Positions 46,296-52,966 of a DNA stretch of 62,856 bases are shown here, piece by piece. The notes under the pieces are model-generated. The model worked only from the letters and a program-made list of their open reading frames with translations. It had not been told where the DNA came from and did not search any database. The translations under genes and the position numbers were made by a program. Every line of letters begins with the position of its first letter. Position 1 is the first letter of the stretch. Origin of the DNA: Nisaea nitritireducens (GTDB lineage: Bacteria; Pseudomonadota; Alphaproteobacteria; Thalassobaculales; Thalassobaculaceae); assembly GCF_014904795.1 (NCBI RefSeq), contig NZ_JACZFS010000066.1, positions 1 through 62,856 of the forward strand. Reading direction: 5' to 3'.

Positions 46296-46769
46296 ATGAC
46301 CTCGCATTCCGAAGAGCGTTTTTCCAGCCTGACCCAGCTCGGCGGCGCGACCGAACTGCCTGAAAGTCCGGAGAAGGCCGTACTGGAGAAGGTTCCGAAC
46401 TCCATGGCGGATGTGAATTATCTCGTCCGCTTCACGGCGCCGGAATTCACCTCGCTCTGCCCGATGACTGGCCAGCCGGATTTCGCTCATCTGATGATCG
46501 ACTATGTCCCGGACCAGTGGCTGGTCGAAAGCAAGTCGCTGAAGCTGTTTCTCGGCTCGTTCCGCAATCACGGCGCGTTTCACGAGGATTGCACGGTGGG
46601 CATCGCCCGGCGCCTGATCGGCGAGCTGGAGCCGCGCTGGCTTAGGATCGGTGGCTACTGGTACCCGCGCGGCGGCATCCCGATCGATGTGTTTTTCCAG
46701 TCCGGCCCGGTACCTGACGGTGTCTGGCTGCCGGACCAGGGCGTGCCGCCCTATCGCGGCCGGGGCTAG
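46296..46769 (+). CDS. queF: NADPH-dependent 7-cyano-7-deazaguanine reductase (preQ0 reductase)
   Basis: 157 residues, the short unimodular QueF. The catalytic Cys lies in [13 protein letters not shown], with the QueF motif [20 protein letters not shown] and the C-terminal [20 protein letters not shown]. It reduces preQ0 to preQ1 for tRNA queuosine. GGAG at 7 bases supports the ATG at 46296; the frame extends to 46254 without value. No preQ1 riboswitch was recognised upstream, and no other que genes are nearby. Confidence 0.95.
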   Translation: MTSHSEERFSSLTQLGGATELPESPEKAVLEKVPNSMADVNYLVRFTAPEFTSLCPMTGQPDFAHLMIDYVPDQWLVESKSLKLFLGSFRNHGAFHEDCTVGIARRLIGELEPRWLRIGGYWYPRGGIPIDVFFQSGPVPDGVWLPDQGVPPYRGRG

Positions 46770-46793
46770 AACGCACCTTCACCTAACCGATCC

Positions 46794-46819
46794 GTCATCC
46801 CTGCGCAGGCAGGGATGAC
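46794..46819. repeat. Half-size dispersed repeat, probable bidirectional terminator
   Basis: GTCATCCCTG-CGCAGG-CAGGGATGAC, a single perfect 10-base stem carrying the same outer bases as the full elements. It sits 24 bases after the queF stop and 26 bases after the 3' end of the convergent amidase, a natural place to end both transcripts. Confidence 0.7.
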
Positions 46820-46845
46820 GAGAATTATAGCGGTGATCGACCCGC

Positions 46846-48276
46846 TCAGAGCGAGACCGGTTTCACGTTCTCCTGCAGCCAGGCGGCGAAACCGGTCATT
46901 TCCTGATCCCGGTGGGCCTGACCGACCAGTTGTACCCCGACGGGCATTCCGTTCACCGCCATCAGCGGCAGGGTCATGCAGGGCACGCCCAGCGCCGATG
47001 TTGCCGCGTTGAAGGCCGGCAGGCCGGTCTGGTGTGTGATGCCCGGCTCACCGACCGAACCGGAGCCGTCGAACGGAGGCGCGATGCCGACGGAGGACAG
47101 GGTGATGCAGCCGTCCGCAAAGGGGGCGAGAGCGCGAAACCGGGCCCGCATCCGCTCCCGGTTGTCGAGTGCGGCGCGGTAATCGTCCAAAGTCATGTCT
47201 TCGGCCAGGGCGAGGCGCTGTTTCAGGCTCTCGCTCATCAGGCTTTCGTCCTTCTCCGCGAGATTTCGCAAGGTCCAGCGCAGCTCCCAGCAGCAGATAT
47301 CGCGCGCCAGCTTCAGGCTGTCGGCGATGGCCGCTTCGCAGGCATCGATGGTCGGGCTGTCGGCGCGGGTCAGAATCTTCACATCCTGTCGCCGGAGCTG
47401 ATCCAGCACTTTCTCGAACGCTGCGCGGGTTGTGCCGTCCAGCATCTCCCAGCCTTCGGTTTGCAACAGGACGAGATGGCTCGGCTTGCGGGCCTCCGCG
47501 GGCGCTTCCTCGCCGTAGAGACCGGGATAACCCGCGTCACCGCCGGCCTGCGCGGCGATCTGATAGGCAACGGCCCACATGTCCTTGAGCGATCCGGCAT
47601 GCACGCCGACATGGCTCTGGCTGAGGCCACCCGCCCGTTCGCCCCGGTTCAGCGCGCCAAGGGTCGGCTTGATGGCGATGTTGCCGCAGAAGCTGGCGGG
47701 CCGGATGACCGAGCCGACGACCTGGGAGCCGATGGTTGCGGGCACCATGCCGGCACCGATTGCAGCCGCCGAGCCGCTGGAGGAGCCGCCGGGTGTGCGG
47801 TTCGTGTCGAACGGGTTCCGGGTCGGGCCCGGGTGGGAGAAGCCGAGTTCGGTGGTGACGGTCTTGCCAAGAACGATGCCGCCCGCAAGACGCAGGCCAT
47901 AAACCAGGGCGCTGTCTGAATCGGTCCGGTTTCCCTTGAACAGCGGACTGCCCATTTCCGTCGGCATGTCCTTCGTCATGAAGAGATCCTTGATGCCGAT
48001 GGGCATGCCGTCGATGGGGGAAAGGGCGCGCCCGGCCTTGTAACGCTCTGTGGCCGCATCTGCGGCGGCGCGGGCGCCGTCACGGTTGATCGTTACCCAG
48101 GCCTGGACCTCCGGCTCCCGCGCCTCGATCACTTCGAGGCAGCGCTCCAGATAGGCCCTCGGACTGTCGCTTCCGTCCTGGAAGCCGGGCACCGCGTCGT
48201 GGAAGGTAGGCAGGCTGACGTTCGCCGGATCGTAGTTGCCGCTTGTCGTCGTCTGCTGGTGCTTTGCAACACTCAT
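46846..48276 (-). CDS. Amidase (amidase-signature family)
   Basis: 476 residues. The Ser-cisSer-Lys triad region shows the Lys in MPIGIKDLFMT and the Gly/Ser stretch TPGGSSSGSAAAIGAGMVP, ending in QVVGSVIRPASFCGNIA. The usual D-T-G-GSIR stretch reads Q-V-V-GSVIR here, so the oxyanion loop is unusual, though the Ser nucleophile remains. It hydrolyses an amide of unknown identity. It converges on queF and diverges from the small membrane protein at 48332. Confidence 0.88.
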   Translation of the reverse strand: MSVAKHQQTTTSGNYDPANVSLPTFHDAVPGFQDGSDSPRAYLERCLEVIEAREPEVQAWVTINRDGARAAADAATERYKAGRALSPIDGMPIGIKDLFMTKDMPTEMGSPLFKGNRTDSDSALVYGLRLAGGIVLGKTVTTELGFSHPGPTRNPFDTNRTPGGSSSGSAAAIGAGMVPATIGSQVVGSVIRPASFCGNIAIKPTLGALNRGERAGGLSQSHVGVHAGSLKDMWAVAYQIAAQAGGDAGYPGLYGEEAPAEARKPSHLVLLQTEGWEMLDGTTRAAFEKVLDQLRRQDVKILTRADSPTIDACEAAIADSLKLARDICCWELRWTLRNLAEKDESLMSESLKQRLALAEDMTLDDYRAALDNRERMRARFRALAPFADGCITLSSVGIAPPFDGSGSVGEPGITHQTGLPAFNAATSALGVPCMTLPLMAVNGMPVGVQLVGQAHRDQEMTGFAAWLQENVKPVSL

Positions 48277-48331
48277 GCTTATGTTTCCCCCTGTCGTTTT
48301 TGTTGGGTCTTTTGTTCAGTCTGTCGTGTCT

Positions 48332-48547
48332 ATGGACCTCTTCACCACTTTGATCGTACTTGGCGCCGCTGCGCTGGTGTTCGCCTATGCCTACTGGCAG
48401 GACAAACGCGAACGGGAGCCGGGTCAGGTTAGCCTGATCCCCTATACGATGATCCAGATTTTGGCTGTCGTCACCTGCCTCGTGCTGCTGGCGCACCTGG
48501 TGACGTTGATTTCAGGCGCGCCGTTCCGGGGAAGATTGGGCGGCTGA
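48332..48547 (+). CDS. Small two-helix membrane protein
   Basis: 71 residues with two hydrophobic helices (about 4-16 and 38-58) joined by a charged loop (YWQDKREREPGQVSLIP). The …EPG…SLIPYTMIQILAVV… and LLAHLVTLISGAPFRGR pattern looks like a small uncharacterised protein I associate with alphaproteobacteria. Start choice: the ATG at 48332 gives a clean N-terminus; longer frames overlap the divergent amidase. Tail to tail with the aminotransferase gene, 93 bases apart, with no clear terminator seen. Confidence 0.6.
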   Translation: MDLFTTLIVLGAAALVFAYAYWQDKREREPGQVSLIPYTMIQILAVVTCLVLLAHLVTLISGAPFRGRLGG

Positions 48548-48640
48548 TCCTGGAAAGTGGCGTTGGCGAAGGGGCTTGCGTGGCACTCTCTATCGACGCA
48601 TCCATTTGACCGGCGGGACTGCTTTTGGTGGCAATCCGTC

Positions 48641-49936
48641 TTACGCGGTACCCGCCGTTACAGCGAGGGACGCAGTTGCCGCGCCGGCGTCGTGGGCGGG
48701 AAGGCATGCGATTACCTCCTCGATTGTATCGAGAGCGATGTGTAAAGCGTCGGTGGGGATGGTCAAAGCCGGCAGGAGTTTGAGCACCTGATCGCCTGCA
48801 CCACAGGTTTCGGCCATGACGTTACGGGCGAACAGATCCCGCGATACGGCCTCCGCCGTTCCGGGGCCACGCAGGACCAGACCACGCATGAAACCACGCC
48901 CGCGAATTTCCTCAATATGACCCGGGAATCGCTCCGCCATTGCCTGCAACCGCGCATCGAGGATCTCGATCTTGCCGGAAACCTCATTCCGGAACCGGTC
49001 GTCTTCCCAATATTGCAAGGCGGCGGAGGCGGAGACAAAGGCCAGGTTGTTGCCGCGAAAAGTTCCGTTGTGCTCACCGACCTGCCAGATATCGAATTCG
49101 GGTTCGATCAGAAGCAGAGCCATCGGCAATCCGATGCCGCTGATCGATTTGGAAAGGCAGATCAGATCCGGGCGCACGTCAAAACTTTCAAAGCTGAAGA
49201 ACGTGCCGGTGCGCCCGCACCCAGCCTGAATATCGTCGACGATCAGCAGCGCGCCGCAGCGATCTGCAATGGTTCTCACTCGGCGGAGCCAGGCGCAAGA
49301 TGCTGCTCGCAAGCCGCCTTCGCCCTGAATGGTTTCAACCAGGATACAGGCGGGAGCGTCGATGCCGCTGCTGGGATCGTCCAGAGAGCGTTCCAGGAAT
49401 TCGAGGCCGTCCCCTGATACATAGCCGTCATAGGGTACGCGCACCACGTTGGACATGAGGTGCGCGGACGCGGCCCTGCTGTTGCGGTTGGATGTTGCCG
49501 ACAAGGCCCCGAGGGTCATGCCGTGAAAGCCGCCGGTAAAGGCGACGACTGTCGATCGCCCGGTGACTTTCCGGGCCAGCTTGAGCGCGGCTTCCACGGC
49601 ATTTGTGCCGGTCGGGCCGGTGAACATCACGCGATGCCGGAACCCGCTCCTGTCGAGGACGATGCGTTTGAAACGGCGCAGGAAATCGTCCTTTGCGCCG
49701 GTATGCAGATCCATTGCCTGAACGATGCCGTCATCGCGCAGATAGTCCATCACCGCATTCTTCATGATCGGATTGTTGTGCCCATAATTCAGGGCGCCGC
49801 ATCCCATCAGCAAATCAACTACCCGGCGGCCATCCTCCGTGATCAGTTCGTGACCGACGGCCTTGGTGAAGATGGCGGGAAAGCCCCGGCAGTAGCTGCG
49901 GACCTGGGATTCAGCGACTTCAAAAATATCGTTCAT
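48641..49936 (-). CDS. Diaminobutyrate-2-oxoglutarate aminotransferase (EctB-like)
   Basis: 431 residues of the class III PLP aminotransferases. MFTGPTGTNAVEAALKLARK, FTGGFHGMTLGALSAT, VETIQGEGGLRAAS, DDIQAGCGRTGTFF and the PLP-Lys motif LICLSKSISGIGLPMALLLI are those of EctB/Dat enzymes, which form L-2,4-diaminobutyrate from aspartate semialdehyde. No ectA or ectC is present, so it is not an ectoine operon. It is the last gene of the NRPS operon, 12 bases after the FkbM gene, with a strong GAGGAGG ribosome site. It probably supplies Dab as a peptide building block. Confidence 0.88.
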   Translation of the reverse strand: MNDIFEVAESQVRSYCRGFPAIFTKAVGHELITEDGRRVVDLLMGCGALNYGHNNPIMKNAVMDYLRDDGIVQAMDLHTGAKDDFLRRFKRIVLDRSGFRHRVMFTGPTGTNAVEAALKLARKVTGRSTVVAFTGGFHGMTLGALSATSNRNSRAASAHLMSNVVRVPYDGYVSGDGLEFLERSLDDPSSGIDAPACILVETIQGEGGLRAASCAWLRRVRTIADRCGALLIVDDIQAGCGRTGTFFSFESFDVRPDLICLSKSISGIGLPMALLLIEPEFDIWQVGEHNGTFRGNNLAFVSASAALQYWEDDRFRNEVSGKIEILDARLQAMAERFPGHIEEIRGRGFMRGLVLRGPGTAEAVSRDLFARNVMAETCGAGDQVLKLLPALTIPTDALHIALDTIEEVIACLPAHDAGAATASLAVTAGTA

Positions 49937-49948
49937 CGACCTTCCTCC

Positions 49949-51058
49949 TCAGGGATTTTCCGATGTGACGGCAGTTTTTCCTTTCGGTTTCACGGCGCGG
50001 AAATCCTGACCGATACAGAAGAACTCACCGCTCCCGGTCATTTCGAGACGTGGCACCTGCATGCTCAATTCGAAGTCCCGTGCCAAGAGTTTCGGCAGCC
50101 ATTGGTCGCCTTTTGTCGACCATGGCCCGTAGTGAAATTCTCCGAGGATCCATTCCGCATCCGAAAGCACGGCCTGGGCTGATTGCAGGCCGAATTCCCC
50201 TCCTTCTATGTCGAGCTTGAGACCGTAGCTGCTGGCGTCGCCAACGAGCTCGGTCAACCCGATGGCATCGACCTCTGCGGTCGGTGCGTTCGTTAGAGTG
50301 ATCACGGTGGAATTCATCATGCTTGTGGCGTCCGGTCCGTCCACCAGGCTGGCTATGGTGGCGGTTCCGGACTCGGCCGCGAGAACTTTGCCGATTGTCC
50401 GATGGCGGATTTGCGGGGCGTTGAGGCCAAGCGTCTCCTTCAAAGCCCGGAGGTTGGCCGGATTTGGCTCTATCGCGACGATGTCCGCGTCCGGATAGCA
50501 ACTGTTCAGATAGATCGAGGAGAGGCCGACAAACGCGCCGATATCGAAGATCGTGTCGACCGGCTCGGGCTCGTGCGCGTAGTTCAGGCGCAGGAAAACC
50601 TCGAAGAGGTTGGCATAGGCCATCCAGTCGGGTGGCATATCGATCTGGTAGAGGCGTCCGTTAAGCGTGATGACGAGGCGCTGGGCGTGGAGCCTGAAAT
50701 CACCTGATTGGCGCGCGGCGGCATCGGCAACGGCAATCAGCCAATCCCGTGTCTCGGCGTTGGCGGCGAGGGCTGGGATTTGATTGGCCGCCTCGCTCAG
50801 CCCGCGCATCAGCGCGTCCTGATCCTGCTGGACGATCATGCGCGCTTCCCGTAGTTGCCGCGCATCCAGCCGGCCGATCTGCTGGAGGATGTTGTCGTCG
50901 CTATCCCCCATTTCGGAGCGCTGGCCGAACTGGACCAGTGACGCGGAGAGATCGCCTGCCGACATGCAGGCGGCGATCCGCCGGAACATGTCGTGGAAGC
51001 GCTTTGCCGGATGGGCCGGGTCCGCGCGGCAGAGGGTGCAGTCGCAGACCGCGCTCAT
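49949..51058 (-). CDS. FkbM-family methyltransferase
   Basis: 369 residues. The C-terminal 200 residues are the SAM domain: motif I TIFDIGAFVGLSSIYLN, VAIEPNPANLRALKE (acidic end of strand 2) and the FkbM mark GLKLDIEGGEFGL. The N-terminal ~160 residues are unusual, starting with a Cys-rich CDCTLC and helical, with no recognised fold. FkbM enzymes methylate hydroxyls of natural products or sugars. The ATG at 51058 overlaps the preceding gene's stop by 4 bases; the longer frame to 51181 lies inside that gene. Likely a tailoring enzyme of the peptide. Confidence 0.83.
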   Translation of the reverse strand: MSAVCDCTLCRADPAHPAKRFHDMFRRIAACMSAGDLSASLVQFGQRSEMGDSDDNILQQIGRLDARQLREARMIVQQDQDALMRGLSEAANQIPALAANAETRDWLIAVADAAARQSGDFRLHAQRLVITLNGRLYQIDMPPDWMAYANLFEVFLRLNYAHEPEPVDTIFDIGAFVGLSSIYLNSCYPDADIVAIEPNPANLRALKETLGLNAPQIRHRTIGKVLAAESGTATIASLVDGPDATSMMNSTVITLTNAPTAEVDAIGLTELVGDASSYGLKLDIEGGEFGLQSAQAVLSDAEWILGEFHYGPWSTKGDQWLPKLLARDFELSMQVPRLEMTGSGEFFCIGQDFRAVKPKGKTAVTSENP

Positions 51059-52179
51059 CGGCTGGCGCTCTTCTTGCCGGCTTCCTGGGCGAAACCGGCA
51101 AGATCGGAAGCCATTGCGGCAAACAGCTCCCGCCAGCTCCCGCCTTTCGGCTGCCGGTAGACAGTCGCTGACGGGAACCACGGCGTGCGGTCGCCCTCAA
51201 GGCCCCAGCGCCAATCCGGCATGGAAGGTGTCGCGACCCAGACCGGCACGCCCATCGCACCCGCGAGGTTCGCGACGACGGTGTCGATCGTAATCACCAG
51301 ATCGAGACCCGCGATCGCGGCCGCCGTATTCGCGAAACCCTTGATCCGGTCGCTCAGGTCCTCGACGGCCATTCCCTCCGGCGGCGGCATCAGTTGGGCG
51401 GTGGGCGCACCGAATTGCAGGCTGAAGAGACGCACGCCCGGAACGCTGGCGAGGGGCGCCATTTCGGCCAGCGAGGTGCTGCGGGATCCGGCTTCCCAAT
51501 GGGTGGCGGTCGTGGCCCAGACGAGGCCGACTTTCAGCCCGTCACCCGATAGCTCCAGCGGCGCGGCGGCGTGAAGATAGGGGCCGTCCCATATCCTGCC
51601 ACGCGCGATGCCGAAATGTGCCGCCAGCTCCGCCGTCTGTACATGGAAGTCGCAATCCGTGACCTCGGTCTCCAGGGGAAGCACGCGGGCGACACCGGAG
51701 AGGGATCGGAACAGATCCACGAGACCGGGACGGCATTGCAAGGTGATCTCGGCGCCGTGGGTCTCGGCCAGCATGGGCAGGAAGCGGGCATAAAGAACAT
51801 CGTCGCCAAGGCCGCCGCCCCAGGCGACGATCCGGCGTCCTTCCAGCGGTTCACCCTGCCAGCGGGGGACTGGGTAGAGGGGCGGGCCGAAGGCGTTGGC
51901 CTTGCAGCAATCGAGCAGCAATTGGCCGCCCTTTTTGGCATCGCCCGCCAACAGGTGCAGGCGGATGAGAAGGGCTGCAGAAGCTTCACCGTGATTTTCC
52001 AGCGCCTCTAGCCGTGCGATGGCATCGCCATAGTCGCCTCGGCGGGCGGCGATGACCGCGCCGAGCTGCTGGATCGGCTTGAAGCCTGCCTGATAGGCCG
52101 CATCTGCATGAAGGGCGGCGGCGTCCAGATTGCCGTCCTCGAATGCTGCATAGGCAAGTGCCGCGTCGCGATCTTTCAT
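51055..52179 (-). CDS. TPR protein with GT9-like glycosyltransferase domain
   Basis: 374 residues. The first ~80 are TPR-like helices (AALAYAAFEDGNLDAAALHADAAYQAGF). From about residue 105 comes a GT-B fold of the GT9/heptosyltransferase type: RWQGEPLEGRRIVAWGGGLGDDVLYARFLPML, LQCRPGLVDLFRSL, and the nucleotide-side VITIDTVVANLAGAMGVPVWVAT. These TPR-GT9 proteins are often tied to surface glycans, but here the gene sits inside an NRPS operon, so glycosylation of the peptide or a carrier is possible. 28 bases separate it from the thioesterase. Confidence 0.8.
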   Translation of the reverse strand: MKDRDAALAYAAFEDGNLDAAALHADAAYQAGFKPIQQLGAVIAARRGDYGDAIARLEALENHGEASAALLIRLHLLAGDAKKGGQLLLDCCKANAFGPPLYPVPRWQGEPLEGRRIVAWGGGLGDDVLYARFLPMLAETHGAEITLQCRPGLVDLFRSLSGVARVLPLETEVTDCDFHVQTAELAAHFGIARGRIWDGPYLHAAAPLELSGDGLKVGLVWATTATHWEAGSRSTSLAEMAPLASVPGVRLFSLQFGAPTAQLMPPPEGMAVEDLSDRIKGFANTAAAIAGLDLVITIDTVVANLAGAMGVPVWVATPSMPDWRWGLEGDRTPWFPSATVYRQPKGGSWRELFAAMASDLAGFAQEAGKKSASR

Positions 52180-52207
52180 TTCGGTGTCCCCCGTTCCCGT
52201 GATTTTA

Positions 52208-52966
52208 TCAGTGCAGATGCGGGCGGAGCGTGCGCTCCACGGTTTTCAGCAATGCGTCCGACTGGCTCTGCAAAAAGAAGTGATCGCCGGGGAACATCTC
52301 GATCTTCACCGGCGCGCTGGTCGTCTCCTGCCAGGCTTCCAGTCCGGCCTGATCGACTTCTTCGTCTCGATCGCCCCCGAGCACCTTTATGGGGCAGTTC
52401 AATCTGGTCTGCGGCGCACGCCGGTAGGTCTCGCTCATTTCGAAATCGCTCCGCAGCAGCGGTAGGATCATCGACAGCAGCTCGGGTTCCGCCAGCACTG
52501 AGGCGGGTGTGCCGTTGAGGCTGCGTAGCCGCTCGCAGAAATCGGTGTCGGACAGGTGATAGCTCTCGGGCCGCGATAGCGGCAGGTGCGGCGCCCTCTG
52601 GCCGGAGACGATCAGTTGCACCGGAGCGCGATGTTCCTCGGTCAGGGCGCGGGCCAGCTCGAAGGAGAGGAAGGCGCCCATGGAGTGACCGAAAAACGCG
52701 ACATCCCGATCGAGGTAAGGATGGAGCCGTTCCATAAGGACCGGGAGTAAATCCTCTACCTGCCGGAACGGCGTCTCGGCGATCCGGTCCTCGCGCCCCG
52801 GAAGCTGAATGGCGCAGACCTCGATGCGGTCCGGTAGCGTGCGCCCCCAGTTCTTGAAGATGGAGGCGCCGCCGCCCGCATAGGGCAGGCAGAACAGTCG
52901 GAGCGACGCCGCTGGGTTCGGTTTTGAGCAGCGGATCCAGGGATCGGTTTTTGCCGTCGCGTTCAT
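52208..52966 (-). CDS. Type II thioesterase of the NRPS operon
   Basis: 252 residues, alpha/beta hydrolase. LFCLPYAGGGASIFKNW opens the fold, the nucleophile elbow is FFGHSMGAFLSFELA, the Asp lies in CPIKVLGGDRDEEV and the His in PGDHFFL, the GrsT/SrfAD order. It clears misprimed acyl groups from carrier domains. Its ATG overlaps the NRPS B stop by 4 bases, so it is translated with it. Confidence 0.94.
   Translation of the reverse strand: MNATAKTDPWIRCSKPNPAASLRLFCLPYAGGGASIFKNWGRTLPDRIEVCAIQLPGREDRIAETPFRQVEDLLPVLMERLHPYLDRDVAFFGHSMGAFLSFELARALTEEHRAPVQLIVSGQRAPHLPLSRPESYHLSDTDFCERLRSLNGTPASVLAEPELLSMILPLLRSDFEMSETYRRAPQTRLNCPIKVLGGDRDEEVDQAGLEAWQETTSAPVKIEMFPGDHFFLQSQSDALLKTVERTLRPHLH

Noticed and set aside
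48641-49936. Ectoine biosynthesis locus
   Set aside because: ectA and ectC are missing and the gene is the tail of an NRPS operon.
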